A DNA stretch of 64,000 bases from Glycomyces tenuis DSM 44171. Its GTDB lineage: Bacteria; Actinomycetota; Actinomycetes; Mycobacteriales; Micromonosporaceae. The position numbers and the translations under genes were made by a program. The DNA lies in NCBI RefSeq assembly GCF_000427885.1, contig NZ_ATYW01000010.1, forward strand, positions 62,001 through 126,000, read 5' to 3'. Every line of letters begins with the position of its first letter. The first letter of the stretch is position 1. Positions 8,052 through 17,317 of this stretch are shown here, piece by piece. A model generated the notes under the pieces. The model was not told the DNA's origin. It did no database searches and saw only the letters and a list, made by a program, of their open reading frames with translations.

Positions 8052-9413
8052 TCAGGCGAGGCGGCGCAGCAGCGCCAGGAACATCGCGTCGGTGCCGTGG
8101 CGCTGGGGCCACAGCTGCGCGAAACCATCGCGCGAGGAGTCCGGCACCGCATCGGTGATCGATTGGGGCGCAACGAGTTCCACTCCCCCGCGCCGGAGGA
8201 GATCGGCGACGACGTCGACGGTCTCGGCGCGGACCGGCGAGCAGGTCACGTAGGCGACGGTGCCGCCGGGGCGGACGAGGCCGATCGCCGAGGCGAGGAG
8301 CTCGCGCTGGAGCCGGGACAGCTCCTCGACGTCGCTCGGCCGCTTGCGCCAGCGGGCCTCGGGGCGGCGGCGCAGCGCGCCGAGGCCCGAGCACGGCGCG
8401 TCGACCAGGACCCGGTCGGCGCTGCCGCTCGTGCCGAAGGAACGGCCGTCGCCGGTATGGACGGTGACCGGCAATCCCTTGGCGGCCTTGGTGACCAGCT
8501 CGGCACGGTGGGGAGCGATCTCGACGGCGTCGACGGCGGCGCCGCGCTGGGCGGCCAAGGAGCCGAGCAGGGCGGTCTTGCCGCCAGGCCCGGCGCACAG
8601 GTCGACCCAGGCGGCGTCCGGGCCGTCCATGGGAGCGTTGGCAAGCGCGGTGGCGACGAGCTGGCTGCCCTCGTCCTGGACGCTCGCGCGGCCGACGGCG
8701 ACGGCCTTGATCCTGCCGGGGGCGCCGCTCGGCAGGTAGACCGCGTAGGGCGACCATCGCCCGGGCGTCCCGCCGGTCTTCGCGGCCAGGTCGTCGCGGT
8801 CGATGCGTCCGGGCTTGGCGCACAGGTGGACCGGCGGCGCGACGTTGTCGGCCGCCAGGGCGTCGGGCAGTTCGTCGGGACCGAGGATCGCGTCGAACTC
8901 CTCGACGATCCACTTCGGATGGGCGTGGCGCAGCGCGAGATCGGCGATGCGGTCGCCGGAGGCGAGGCGGGCGGTCCACTCGTCCAGGAGCTGAGCTGAA
9001 CTTCCGCTTCCGCGGGCCTCAGCGGGGCCGGCGGCGACCTTGCGCAGGACGGCGTTGGTCAGGCCGGACACGCGGGGGCTGACGGCGGCCTTGACGAGGC
9101 TGACGGTGGTGGCCACGGCCGCGTGAGGGGGCACGCGCGTGTAGAGCAGCTGGTAGGCGCCGAGGCAGAGCGCGTCGACCAGGTCGGCCTGGAGCCGGTC
9201 GAGCTCGCGGCCGGAGGCGGCGGCCACGATCGCCTCCAAGGTGCCCAGGGTCCGCAGCGTGCCGTAGGTCAGCTCGGTGGCCAGGGCCGCGTCGCGCCCT
9301 TCGAGGCCGGTGGCCGCCAAGAGTTTCGGCAGGGCGATGTTGGCGTAGGCGTCCTCGGCGCTGACGGCGCGGATGGCGTCGAACGCCACATGCCGCGGAT
9401 TGGGCCTGGTCAT
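8052..9413 (-). CDS. rsmB: 16S rRNA m5C967 methyltransferase
   Basis: RsmB methylates a cytosine of 16S rRNA. The 453-residue protein starts with a NusB-like RNA-binding domain (about 1-140; [22 protein letters not shown]) followed by a Rossmann methyltransferase domain. The latter carries the SAM motif [30 protein letters not shown] and the catalytic-cysteine motif [17 protein letters not shown]. The start is fixed by an ATGA overlap with fmt. It closes the def-def-fmt-rsmB block. A longer open frame upstream is merely continuous with shadow frames over fmt and def. Confidence 0.95.
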   Translation of the reverse strand: MTRPNPRHVAFDAIRAVSAEDAYANIALPKLLAATGLEGRDAALATELTYGTLRTLGTLEAIVAAASGRELDRLQADLVDALCLGAYQLLYTRVPPHAAVATTVSLVKAAVSPRVSGLTNAVLRKVAAGPAEARGSGSSAQLLDEWTARLASGDRIADLALRHAHPKWIVEEFDAILGPDELPDALAADNVAPPVHLCAKPGRIDRDDLAAKTGGTPGRWSPYAVYLPSGAPGRIKAVAVGRASVQDEGSQLVATALANAPMDGPDAAWVDLCAGPGGKTALLGSLAAQRGAAVDAVEIAPHRAELVTKAAKGLPVTVHTGDGRSFGTSGSADRVLVDAPCSGLGALRRRPEARWRKRPSDVEELSRLQRELLASAIGLVRPGGTVAYVTCSPVRAETVDVVADLLRRGGVELVAPQSITDAVPDSSRDGFAQLWPQRHGTDAMFLALLRRLA

Positions 9414-10333
9414 GCGAACCGCATGTCGGTGTGCTGGTGGCCGCGGCCCCAGTCGGCGGCGTCCATGCGCTTCTTGCCGGCGGGCTGGACCTCGCCGAGC
9501 CGGACCGGGTCGGTGGCGGTGCCGACGTGGACGCTGTGCTTGGACACGGCGATCTCCCCGGGTGCCAGCGCGGGGCCGTCCGTGTCGACGGCGACCGGTC
9601 CGAGGCGGAGCCTGGCGCCGTCGAACTCGGTCCAGGCGCCGGGCGCGGGGGTGACGGCGCGGACGCGCCGGTCGACGGCGAAGGCCGGGTCGCCCCAGCG
9701 GACGCGGGCGTCCTCGACGGTGATCTTGGGGGCGTAGGAGACGCCTTCTTCGGGCTGCGGCTCGGCCTGGAGCATCCCGGCGGCCAGGCCGTCGACGACG
9801 TCGACGGTGAGCCGCGCACCGGCCTCGGCGAGCCGTCCGAGGAGGTCGCCGGCGGTGTCGGCCGCGCCGACCGGCTCGGTCAGGCGCCCGTAGACCGGAC
9901 CGGTGTCGAGTCCGGCCTCCAGTTGGAAGACGCACGCGCCGGTCATCTCGTCGCCGGCGAGCACCGCGTGCTGGACGGGGGCGGCGCCCCGCCAGGCGGG
10001 CAGCAGCGAGAAGTGCAGGTTGATCCAGCCCAGGCGCGGAATCTCCAGTGCCGCGGGCGGGACGAGCGCGCCGTAGGCGACCACCGGCACGACGTCGACA
10101 TCGAGCTCGCGCAGCCGCTCCAGGAACTCCGGCTCCCTCGGCTTCGCCGGGGTGAGGACCTCGACGCCGCGCTCGTCGGCCCAGGCGGCCACCGGGGAGC
10201 GCGAGACCTTGCGGCCCCGCCCGGTGCGCGCGTCGGGCCGGGTCAGGACGGCGACGAGCTCGTGGTCGGACGCGTGGAGCGCCTCCAGGGTCGGCAGCGC
10301 GACCTCGGGAGTGCCGGCGAAAAGCAGTCTCAT
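9410..10333 (-). CDS. fmt: methionyl-tRNA formyltransferase
   Basis: Fmt formylates initiator Met-tRNA using 10-formyl-tetrahydrofolate. The 307-residue protein has [19 protein letters not shown] at the N-terminus, the folate/catalytic segment [25 protein letters not shown] with its Asn-His pair, [17 protein letters not shown], and a C-terminal OB-like domain. It starts in an ATGA overlap with the second deformylase gene and ends in an ATGA overlap with rsmB. The product therefore is made together with the enzyme that later removes the formyl group. Confidence 0.97.
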   Translation of the reverse strand: MRLLFAGTPEVALPTLEALHASDHELVAVLTRPDARTGRGRKVSRSPVAAWADERGVEVLTPAKPREPEFLERLRELDVDVVPVVAYGALVPPAALEIPRLGWINLHFSLLPAWRGAAPVQHAVLAGDEMTGACVFQLEAGLDTGPVYGRLTEPVGAADTAGDLLGRLAEAGARLTVDVVDGLAAGMLQAEPQPEEGVSYAPKITVEDARVRWGDPAFAVDRRVRAVTPAPGAWTEFDGARLRLGPVAVDTDGPALAPGEIAVSKHSVHVGTATDPVRLGEVQPAGKKRMDAADWGRGHQHTDMRFA

Positions 10334-10893
10334 TGCTTGAAGAACACGCCCTTGCTGTCGTCTCGGTCGGTGTGGACGCTGGTCTGGTGCGCGGTGTACC
10401 AGTCCTGGCGTTCGAGGTCGGCGAGGAACTCGGCGCGGGTGTCGGCGTCGAGCCGGTCGATGAACAGCCGCCCGTCGAGGTGGTCGGTCTCGTGCTGGAG
10501 GCATCGGGCCATGAAGCCCTCGCCGCGGATCTCGATGGGCTCGCCGCGCATGTCGACGCCGCGGGCGATCGCCCGCTGCCGCCGCACCCGCGGGTAGTAG
10601 AGCCCGCCGGGCACCGACAGGCAGCCTTCGAGCTCGCCGCCGCGCTGGTTCTCCTTGTCGGGGAGCTCCAGGACGGGGTTGACCATGTGGCCTCTGCGGC
10701 CTTCGACATCGTAGACGAACACGCGCAGGCCGACTCCGATCTGCGGGGCGGCGAGCCCGGCGCCCTGCTGGTCGTCGAGGGTGTCGTGGAGGTCGTCGAT
10801 CAGGCGGCGCAGCCGCTCGTCGAATTCGGTGACCTCGGCGGCGCGGGTGCGCAGGACAGGGTCGCCGTACAGTCGCACTGGCTGGATGGACAA
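10330..10893 (-). CDS. def: peptide deformylase (second copy)
   Basis: The 187-residue metalloenzyme removes the N-formyl group from nascent proteins. All three motifs are present: [26 protein letters not shown] (metal cysteine) and [11 protein letters not shown] (metal histidines, catalytic glutamate). The start is TTG at 10893 with AGGAAGG upstream. It is a close paralogue of the gene just before it, sharing MSIQP at the start and DSKGVFFK at the end, so the pair arose by tandem duplication. The middle insert [13 protein letters not shown] is longer than in its sister. It overlaps fmt by four bases. Confidence 0.95.
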   Translation of the reverse strand: MSIQPVRLYGDPVLRTRAAEVTEFDERLRRLIDDLHDTLDDQQGAGLAAPQIGVGLRVFVYDVEGRRGHMVNPVLELPDKENQRGGELEGCLSVPGGLYYPRVRRQRAIARGVDMRGEPIEIRGEGFMARCLQHETDHLDGRLFIDRLDADTRAEFLADLERQDWYTAHQTSVHTDRDDSKGVFFKQ

Positions 10894-10922
10894 GCTCAGG
10901 CCTTCCTAACTGAGACGCGGGT

Positions 10923-11474
10923 TCAGGATTTGAAGAACACGCCCTTGCTGTCGTGGGGCGAGACTTTGACTGTGACGTCGTCGTTATACCAGTCCTGGGC
11001 GCGGATCTCGGCCATGGCGGCCTTGCGGCGCTCGGGGTCGAGCCGGTCGATGAAGATGATGCCGTCGAGGTGGTCGGTCTCGTGCTGGAGGCATCGGGCC
11101 ATCATGCCGGTGCCGACGATCTGGAGCGGGTCGCCGTATTCGTTGAAGCCCTTGGCGATGACGTTCTGGCGCCTGACGGTGTCGAAGTACAGGCCCGGCA
11201 GTGAGAGGCACCCTTCGCGTCCGTCCTGCTCCTCCTCGTCGGGGAATTCGAGGACCGGGTTGACGATGTGGCCGACGACGTCGTCGACGTCGAAGGTGAA
11301 CACCCGCTTGCTCACGCCCAGCTGCGGGGCGGCGAGCCCGGCGCCGCCCTCGTCGCGCATGGTGTCGAGCAGGTCCTTCACCAGGCCCCGCAGTTCGCGG
11401 TCAAAGGTGTCGACTTCCTCGGCGGCGGTCCGCAGGACCGGGTCGCCGTAGATGCGGATGGGCTGGATCGACAA
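10923..11474 (-). CDS. def: peptide deformylase (first copy)
   Basis: A complete 183-residue deformylase with [30 protein letters not shown] and [18 protein letters not shown]. The start is TTG at 11474 with GAGAGG about eight bases before it; no ATG fits the family's N-terminus. It precedes the second def by 29 bp. Both copies keep every catalytic residue, so both should be active. The first 74 bp overlap the end of a possible small membrane ORF (11401-11688) in another frame. Confidence 0.95.
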   Translation of the reverse strand: MSIQPIRIYGDPVLRTAAEEVDTFDRELRGLVKDLLDTMRDEGGAGLAAPQLGVSKRVFTFDVDDVVGHIVNPVLEFPDEEEQDGREGCLSLPGLYFDTVRRQNVIAKGFNEYGDPLQIVGTGMMARCLQHETDHLDGIIFIDRLDPERRKAAMAEIRAQDWYNDDVTVKVSPHDSKGVFFKS

Positions 11475-11688
11475 TGTGCTGACCTCTCGACGCTTGAACT
11501 GGCCGCTCTCCAGTGTCCCATTCTCCGGAGCGGTCGTTTGAGGGGTCGGTGCGGGTTGTGGCGCGCGGCCTGCCGCCGCCGGTGGGCCCGGACACCAGGA
11601 GCAGGCCCGCGACCGCGGCGGCGGCCGCGCAGGTGCACAGCACGACCACGATCGTGATCGCGGAGGCGTCGACTCCCAGCAGGCCCAT
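11401..11688 (-). CDS. possible small membrane protein
   Basis: An ATG at 11688 follows the stop of the second ABC membrane subunit by 3 bases and opens a 95-codon frame. It starts MGLLGVDASAITIVVVLC and continues into a single hydrophobic helix (about residues 10-32), then a basic, low-complexity tail. The tail overlaps the start of def by 74 bp. The position suggests an accessory subunit of the ABC system. The overlap and unspecific tail leave open that it is chance. I recognise no family. Confidence 0.35.
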   Translation of the reverse strand: MGLLGVDASAITIVVVLCTCAAAAAVAGLLLVSGPTGGGRPRATTRTDPSNDRSGEWDTGERPVQASRGQHIVDPAHPHLRRPGPADRRRGSRHL

Positions 11689-11691
11689 TGC

Positions 11692-12363
11692 TCAGGCCCG
11701 CTTCGGGTGCACCGGGGCGCCGCGCATGAGCAGCACGAAGGCGGCGGCCATCGCGGCGATGAGGGCGATTCCGGCGGCGGTCCACGCCGCGGACCACGCC
11801 GAGGAGTACTCGACCCACATGCACGCGGCGGCCAAGACCGCGGCGGCCGAGAGCAGCGCCGGCACTTGGAGGGCGTTCGGGCGCATGCGCACCTCGGCGG
11901 CGCCGAGGGCCAGGCCGACGCTGCAGTACAGCGGGGTGACCACCAGGTACCGGGCCGCCTGAGCGGCCGTCTCGCCGAGCGTGAAGGACGGGTCGGCCAC
12001 GGCCGAGAGCAGTGCGTGCTCGACGAGGAGGCCGGCGGCGACGAACAGGACGGCGGCGGCGCAGAGCAGGGCGCCGAAGACGCCGAACGCGGCGGTGATC
12101 TCCCTGCGGGTGAGGCCCGTGGCGATCTGGGCCGGCAGGACCTGGTGGATCGCTATGCCGGCGCTGACGCCGACGAACCACTGGAAGACCGAGGCCGTGA
12201 TGGTCCAGGCGCCGATCTCGAGGGCGTCGGAGAAGACGATCGAGATGGTGAAGGTCACCAGGGAGCCGCCGATCAGCCACCAGAGGAAGGAGCGGGCGGT
12301 GCGGGTGAACATGCGCGCGCCGAGCTGGTAGCGGCGCTGTGCGAGGGTCGCGTTCATGGTCAT
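11692..12363 (-). CDS. ABC transporter membrane subunit (YtrC/D-like), second
   Basis: A 223-residue protein with about six hydrophobic helices and the start MTMNATLAQRRYQLGARMF, which resembles its neighbour's MSNSTLAGRRYSLGLGLF. The two appear to be diverged duplicates; both also carry GLTRREI/GMTRREY-type cytoplasmic segments. It starts in an ATGA overlap with the first membrane subunit. With the ATPase and GntR regulator it forms a YtrA-type exporter operon. The substrate is unknown; related systems respond to cell-wall-active compounds, which is family knowledge and not visible here. Confidence 0.75.
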   Translation of the reverse strand: MTMNATLAQRRYQLGARMFTRTARSFLWWLIGGSLVTFTISIVFSDALEIGAWTITASVFQWFVGVSAGIAIHQVLPAQIATGLTRREITAAFGVFGALLCAAAVLFVAAGLLVEHALLSAVADPSFTLGETAAQAARYLVVTPLYCSVGLALGAAEVRMRPNALQVPALLSAAAVLAAACMWVEYSSAWSAAWTAAGIALIAAMAAAFVLLMRGAPVHPKRA

Positions 12364-13112
12364 GCCTGTTTCGGGCGGATCGGGCTGTCGATGATGATGC
12401 GGCGGGCGATCAGGGCTCCGGTGACGATCACGACGAGGGTGACCGCGACGCCGACCCAGACGCTCCAGGTGTCGGTGGCGCCGGAGACGAACCGGACGAG
12501 CCATCCGGGCCCCCAGGGGCCGCCGGCGGTCATGGCGTCGTCGGCGAGGAGGGTGACCGGGATGACGGGGACGAGGACGAGCCAGCCGCCGTCGGAGCGG
12601 TAGATCGCGGCCCCGATCACGGCACCCGCGGTGAAGTAGAGCAGGTAGGCCAGCGGGTAGACCGCGGCGAATTCGAGGGCGTCGCCGAAGGAGCCGATCG
12701 CGAGCTGGACATCGTCGCCCTGCTGGATGGCCTGCGTCCAGTCGAGGGCGCCGTAGAGGGCCCGCTCGCCGAGGAACCCGGCGACGGCGAGCGCGCCGAT
12801 CATGAGCGACCACAGCAGACCGAAGACGCCCATCGAGGTGGCGTACTCCCGGCGGGTCATCCCCTGGGCGACGGTGATCGGCAGCAGCGTGTAGATGTAG
12901 CCGCCCGCGATGATCGCCACGAGGTACTTGCCGACGTTGGCGGCGACGGCCCACGCGGAGATCTCGATCGAGTTCCACTGCGAGACGATGAACGGCACGA
13001 CCACGGCGAGGACGATCGCGGCCAGGATCCAGCCGGCGAAGAACTTGACGCTCTCGGTGAACAGTCCGAGGCCGAGCGAGTAGCGGCGGCCGGCGAGGGT
13101 GGAGTTGGACAT
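12360..13112 (-). CDS. ABC transporter membrane subunit (YtrC/D-like), first
   Basis: A 250-residue integral membrane protein with about six transmembrane helices, beginning MSNSTLAGRRYSLGLGLF and carrying QGMTRREYATSMGVF after the second helix. The C-terminus is RRIIIDSPIRPKQA. It begins two bases after the ATPase gene and overlaps the next membrane subunit by four bases, so the pair is likely a heterodimeric permease. I see no extracellular substrate-binding gene, which favours export or a regulatory role. Confidence 0.78.
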   Translation of the reverse strand: MSNSTLAGRRYSLGLGLFTESVKFFAGWILAAIVLAVVVPFIVSQWNSIEISAWAVAANVGKYLVAIIAGGYIYTLLPITVAQGMTRREYATSMGVFGLLWSLMIGALAVAGFLGERALYGALDWTQAIQQGDDVQLAIGSFGDALEFAAVYPLAYLLYFTAGAVIGAAIYRSDGGWLVLVPVIPVTLLADDAMTAGGPWGPGWLVRFVSGATDTWSVWVGVAVTLVVIVTGALIARRIIIDSPIRPKQA

Positions 13113-13114
13113 CG

Positions 13115-13993
13115 TCAGGCTCCCGTCCGGTCGGGGTTGGTCAGGTGGATGAAGAGGTCTTGCAGGCCGACCGGGCCGATCTCGATGCCGGCGGCCGCGG
13201 CGCGTTCGCGTGCGGAGGCGTCGAGGGCCGAGCCCACGGTGACGCTCTTGGTGCCGCCGAGCCGCTGCTCGGCGAGCACCTCGAGCCCGGCGGCGAGCGC
13301 GTCGACGGCGTCGGCCGGGCCGGTCAGGGTGGCGCCCATGCCCTGGAACGCCTCCACGTCGTCGTGGCGCAGGACGCGTCCGGAGTCGACGATGACGACC
13401 TCTTCGAGGTAGTTGGCGACCTCGTCGATCAGGTGCGTGGAGAGGATCACGGTGTGGGGCCGGTCCATGTACTCGGCGAGCAGCTCCTTGTAGAAGGCGT
13501 CGCGGGTGGGGGCGTCCATGCCGAGGTGGACCTCGTCGAACATGGTCAGCTCGGCGCGGGCGGCCAGGCCGCAGATCGCGGCCAGGACCGAGCGCTTGCC
13601 GCGGGAGAGCTGGTTGACCTTCTTGTCGAGCGGCACCTCGAAGCGCTGGGCGAGCTTGTGGGCGTACTCGAGGTCGAAGGAGGGGCGGAGCTCGCCGGTC
13701 TCGATGGTGGACTTGACAGTGTCGGTGTCGTCGAAGTCGCCGCCTTCGCGGACGAGCGCGATCCGGGAGACCACGTCGACGTTCTCCCACACCGGCCGGC
13801 CGTCGACGAGGACTTCGCCGCCGGTGGGCTTGCGGAAGGCGGCGAGGAGGCTGAGCAGGCTGGTCTTGCCGGCGCCGTTGCGGCCGAGCAGGCCGTGGAT
13901 CTTGCCGGCGGCGAGGGTGAGGTCGACGTCGGAGAGGGCTTCGGTGTCGCCGTATGTCAGCGTCACGTCCCGCAGGCTGACGGAGAAGCTCAT
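13115..13993 (-). CDS. ABC transporter ATPase (YtrB-like)
   Basis: The 292-residue nucleotide-binding subunit has Walker A GRNGAGKT (37-44), a signature written LSRGKRS instead of LSGGQ, Walker B TMFDEVHLGMD and the switch histidine in STHLID. About 80 residues follow the ATPase core and may dock to the membrane subunits. The altered signature is typical of the YtrB branch. The start overlaps the GntR stop (ATGA), giving an operon GntR-ATPase-permease-permease. Confidence 0.9.
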   Translation of the reverse strand: MSFSVSLRDVTLTYGDTEALSDVDLTLAAGKIHGLLGRNGAGKTSLLSLLAAFRKPTGGEVLVDGRPVWENVDVVSRIALVREGGDFDDTDTVKSTIETGELRPSFDLEYAHKLAQRFEVPLDKKVNQLSRGKRSVLAAICGLAARAELTMFDEVHLGMDAPTRDAFYKELLAEYMDRPHTVILSTHLIDEVANYLEEVVIVDSGRVLRHDDVEAFQGMGATLTGPADAVDALAAGLEVLAEQRLGGTKSVTVGSALDASARERAAAAGIEIGPVGLQDLFIHLTNPDRTGA

Positions 13994-14355
13994 TTCAGGG
14001 CGCCTTCCTGGGCTTTGAGGTAGTCGATGATGTCGGACAGGGAGATTCCCGCTTGGCGGGCCTCGTGGATGAGCGGTTTGAGGACGTCGTCGAAGAAGCG
14101 GGCGCGGAATTCACCGGCGAGCCTGTCGCGGGCGTCGTCGGCGACGAACATGCCGACGCCGCGCTGCTTGTAGAGGACGCCTTCGTCGACCAGTTCCCGG
14201 AACGCCTTCTGCGCGGTGGCCGGGTTGATCTGGAAGAACGACGCGTATTGGTTCGTCGACATGACCTTTCCTCCCGGCTCGAGCGATCCGTTGAGGATCT
14301 CGGCCTTGATCTGGTCGGCGATCTGCCGATAGATCGGCGTGCCGTCATCGAACAT
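13990..14355 (-). CDS. GntR-family regulator, YtrA subfamily
   Basis: The 121-residue protein has the GntR winged helix (PIYRQIADQIKAEIL ... GGKVMSTNQYASFFQINPATAQKAFRELVDEGVLY) and only a short helical C-terminal tail of about 50 residues, the hallmark of the YtrA branch. It is the first gene of the ABC operon. The imperfect palindrome at 14400-14439 lies about 45 bp upstream of its start and is the likely autoregulatory operator. Confidence 0.9.
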   Translation of the reverse strand: MFDDGTPIYRQIADQIKAEILNGSLEPGGKVMSTNQYASFFQINPATAQKAFRELVDEGVLYKQRGVGMFVADDARDRLAGEFRARFFDDVLKPLIHEARQAGISLSDIIDYLKAQEGALK

Positions 14356-14399
14356 CTCGCCTCCTTACTCGTTGACGGCGCCGCTGGCGGCGCCGTGCT

Positions 14400-14439
14400 G
14401 GTTCATTGGTCAAGGGGTTCATTACTTGACTAACTAACC
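14400..14439. promoter_or_regulatory. palindromic operator of the GntR/ABC operon
   Basis: Arms 14400-14414 (GGTTCATTGGTCAAG) and 14425-14439 (CTTGACTAACTAACC) are inverted and match at 12 of 15 positions around a 10-bp AT-rich spacer. It sits just upstream of the YtrA-type regulator in a stretch much less GC-rich than its surroundings, where the promoter must lie. Auto-repression by the GntR protein is inferred. Confidence 0.6.
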
Positions 14440-14501
14440 ATAGCACGAAGCGACCCCGGGGCGTCGAGCCCCGGGGTCTCAGGAGAACCGGATGCGCGCG
14501 C

Positions 14502-15146
14502 TCAGACGAGGCCGGAGTCGTAGGCGGCGATGACCGCCTGCGTGCGGTCGCGCACGCCGAGCTTGGTGTAGACGCTGCTCAGATGGGTCTTCACGGTCTC
14601 GCGGCCCAAGAACAGCCGCCCGGCGATCTCGGTGTTCGACAGCCCTTCGGCGGCGAGCCGGAGCACCTCGCGCTCGCGCTCGCTCAGATCGGCGATGCCC
14701 GGACGCGGCGCGGTCGCCCTGGCCGAGACGTCGGCCAGGCGCCGGATCGCCTCGGGGAACAGCAGCGCGTCGGTGCGCGCCACCAGCCGCACCGCCGCGA
14801 GCAGGTCCTCGACCCCGGTGCGCTTGAGCAGGAAGCCGTCGGCCCCCGCCCGCAGCGCCTGCCACACGTAGTCGTCGTTGTCGAAGGTGGTGACCACCAG
14901 GATCTTCGGTCGGGCCTTGACCTCGGCGACGATCCGCTCGGTGGCCGCGATCCCGTCCACGGTCGGCATCCGCACGTCCATGAGCATCACGTCGGCCTTG
15001 GCGGCGCGCGCGATGTTGACCGCGTCGACGCCGTCGGCGCCCTGCGCCGTCACCTCCAGGTCGGGCTCGGCGCCGATGATGGCGGCGAACCCCGAGCGGA
15101 TGAGCTCCTCGTCATCGATCAGCGCTACGCGCAGTGGCGTGTCCAT
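14502..15146 (-). CDS. NarL-family response regulator
   Basis: A standard 214-residue regulator. The receiver has ALIDDEE, phosphoacceptor LMDVRMPTVDG, TTF and the lysine in LLKRTG. The C-terminal LuxR-type helix-turn-helix reads LSEREREVLRLAAEGLSNTEIA ... VKTHLSSVYTKLGVRDRTQ. It is cognate to the histidine kinase just upstream, whose 3' end overlaps its start by 35 bp. Target genes are not evident; the adjacent YtrA-type exporter is one candidate but has its own regulator. Confidence 0.95.
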   Translation of the reverse strand: MDTPLRVALIDDEELIRSGFAAIIGAEPDLEVTAQGADGVDAVNIARAAKADVMLMDVRMPTVDGIAATERIVAEVKARPKILVVTTFDNDDYVWQALRAGADGFLLKRTGVEDLLAAVRLVARTDALLFPEAIRRLADVSARATAPRPGIADLSEREREVLRLAAEGLSNTEIAGRLFLGRETVKTHLSSVYTKLGVRDRTQAVIAAYDSGLV

Positions 15147-16356
15147 CCTCTGCCTTTCCAGTAGTGTCCTCCAACGGGATCGCGGCGCGGACGAGCCAGC
15201 GCCCGTCCTCGCGTCCGGTCCGCACGGTGCCGCCGACGACCGCCGCCCGCTCCCCCATGCCGATCAGCCCGCGCCCGTTCCGCTTCGAGCGCGCGGGCCT
15301 CGCCGAAGGACTGTCGACGACGATCCGCGCCAGGCCGCCGCCCACGTCGAGCTCCACGACCGCCTCCGGCCGGTCGGCGTGGCGCAGCACGTTCGTCAGC
15401 GCCTCCTGCACGATCCGGTAGGCCTCCCGGGAGGCCAGGCGGCTCAAAGCGCCGACGTCCCCCGAGACGCGCAGCTCCACCTCGACGCCGCACTCGGCGG
15501 CGAGGGACTCCAGCTCGCCCAGGTCGTGCTGCGGCACGCGCTGAGCGCCGCCGTCCTCGCGCAGCGCCCCGATGACGGTGTCCAGCTCGGCCAGCGCGCC
15601 GCGCGCGGTCTCCCCGACCGCGGCCATGGCCTTCGCCGCGAAGGCCGGATCGGCCTCGATGAGCCTGGCGGCGGCGTCGGACTGGACGACCACGACCGAC
15701 AGGGCGTGGCCCACCGAGTCGTGCAGCTCGCGGGCGATGCGGTTGCGGGCGGCCAGCCGGGCGGCCTCGGCCCGCGCGCCCGCCAGGCGGTCGGCCGAGC
15801 TCTGCCCGAGCAGCACCGGGGCGAGCCGCCGCATCCCCCCCGCCGTGGCGGCCACGAGCCAGAGGAGCAGGGCCAGGAACAGCGGCCCGAACAGCAGACC
15901 CCACCGCGGCGCCAGACCCTGGGGCATCGCCTGCAACGGCTCGGAGCCGCCGACACCGGCGATGAGGAGGTAGATCGCGAACGGCACCAGCGCGAGCGTG
16001 ATGCCGGACAGGACGCCGCCCACGGCGGCGTGCAGAGTGAACCAGCAGCCGGTGCGCCAGCGCGAGTTCCACGATTCGTCGTCGACCGGCGTCTCGAAGC
16101 GGGCCCCGAGCAGCCGCCGGGCCGCGGTGCGCTCGATCTCGCGGTCGGGCAGGAGCACGGAGGTGGCGGCCACCAGCGGCAGGACGGCGACGAAGACGAT
16201 CGGTTCCAGGAGCCCGGCGAAACCGGAGTCGGGGTACCACCAGTTGTAGGTGACGGCGCCGACCATCATGTACGGCATCATGAGCGCCCCGCCCAGGATC
16301 GCCCAGATCCACCCGCGGTAGGTGGCCCGGGACCAGAACGGAGCGAGCAGGCGCAT
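15112..16356 (-). CDS. NarL/DesK-type sensor histidine kinase
   Basis: About 414 residues from the ATG at 16356 (MRLLAPFWSRATY); a GTG eight codons earlier is possible. Four or more hydrophobic helices occupy the first 180 residues. The HisKA_3 dimerisation motif is RNRIARELHDSVGHALSVVVVQ with the phospho-histidine in ELHDSVGH. The ATPase domain has EALTNVLRHA and NGRGLIGMGERA. It has no large extracellular domain, so the stimulus is probably sensed in or near the membrane. The last 35 bp overlap the response regulator gene. Confidence 0.92.
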   Translation of the reverse strand: MRLLAPFWSRATYRGWIWAILGGALMMPYMMVGAVTYNWWYPDSGFAGLLEPIVFVAVLPLVAATSVLLPDREIERTAARRLLGARFETPVDDESWNSRWRTGCWFTLHAAVGGVLSGITLALVPFAIYLLIAGVGGSEPLQAMPQGLAPRWGLLFGPLFLALLLWLVAATAGGMRRLAPVLLGQSSADRLAGARAEAARLAARNRIARELHDSVGHALSVVVVQSDAAARLIEADPAFAAKAMAAVGETARGALAELDTVIGALREDGGAQRVPQHDLGELESLAAECGVEVELRVSGDVGALSRLASREAYRIVQEALTNVLRHADRPEAVVELDVGGGLARIVVDSPSARPARSKRNGRGLIGMGERAAVVGGTVRTGREDGRWLVRAAIPLEDTTGKAEDGHATARSADR

Positions 16357-16522
16357 GAGGCCATTGTGCCAGCGGCGCACGGCCGTCACCGCCCGCGCGC
16401 CCGGCGGGGCCGCGGACGGGGCGGCGCTTCGGTTCGGGTCATGGCACCAGTCTCGGCCGCCGCGCGTCGCCCGCCCTCCCTCCGGCGGGCGGAACGGGTC
16501 CCTCTGGCGGGGGAGCGCGGAT

Positions 16523-17278
16523 TCACCGCTTCGGGACGGGGACGTCGCGGCCGAGCCCGCGCATGAGCTCGGCGAAGCGCAGCGCATTGCGAACGGCCGC
16601 GCCACCGGGGTCGTTGTTGCAGTACACGTGGCAGTCGGCCTCGTCCGGCCACGTCTCGGCCAGGCGGCGGCACCACGAGCGCAGCGCCCGGTCGCCGTAG
16701 CTCGGCCGCGGCGCGGCGGTGCCCCGATGCAGGCGCAGGTAGCCCCAGAAGGCGGTGCGCCACGGCGGGGTCACGGGACGCCCGTCCTCGTCGGCCCAGC
16801 ACAGGGCGGCGTCGCGACCGGCCAGGACGTCTCGGATCACCTCGCTGCGCCACGACGGATGCCGCGGCTCGACGGCCACGCGGACGCCGGGCGGGAAGCG
16901 GGCCAGGCAGGCGTCGAGGAGCTCGGCATCGGCGCGCAGCGTCGGCGGCAGCTGGAGCAGGACCGGCCCCAGGCGGTCGCCGAGCCCGGCGGCGGCCTCC
17001 ATGAAACGGGCGACCGGCTCGGCGGGCTCGCGCAGCCGCTTCATGTGAGTGAGGAACCGGCTGGCCTTGACGGCCATGGTGAACCCCGGCGGCAGCTGGG
17101 AGCGCCACGTCTCGACCGTGGAGCGCCGCGGCAGCCGGTAGAACACGTTGTTGTTCTCGACCGTGGTGAAATGCTCGGCGTAGTGCTCCAGCCAGCGCCG
17201 CTGCGGGAGCCGCTCGGGGTAGAGCACGCCGCGCCAGTCGCGGTACTGCCAGCCTGACGTTCCTACGTGCACCGGCAT
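16523..17278 (-). CDS. DUF72 (YecE-like) family protein
   Basis: A 251-residue TIM-barrel protein with the family's start HVGTSGWQYRDWRGVLYP, then FTTVENNNVFYRLP, FTMAVKASRFLTHMKRL, GPVLLQLPPTL, VAVEPRHPSW and the C-terminal HVYCNNDPGGAAVRNALRF. The conserved acidic and aromatic residues of DUF72 are present. No enzymatic role is established for the family. It stands alone between priA and the kinase gene, on the same strand. Confidence 0.9.
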   Translation of the reverse strand: MPVHVGTSGWQYRDWRGVLYPERLPQRRWLEHYAEHFTTVENNNVFYRLPRRSTVETWRSQLPPGFTMAVKASRFLTHMKRLREPAEPVARFMEAAAGLGDRLGPVLLQLPPTLRADAELLDACLARFPPGVRVAVEPRHPSWRSEVIRDVLAGRDAALCWADEDGRPVTPPWRTAFWGYLRLHRGTAAPRPSYGDRALRSWCRRLAETWPDEADCHVYCNNDPGGAAVRNALRFAELMRGLGRDVPVPKR

Positions 17279-17317
17279 ACCGCCATTATGGCCCGCCGGG
17301 CCGCGAGCGGAGCCCGC

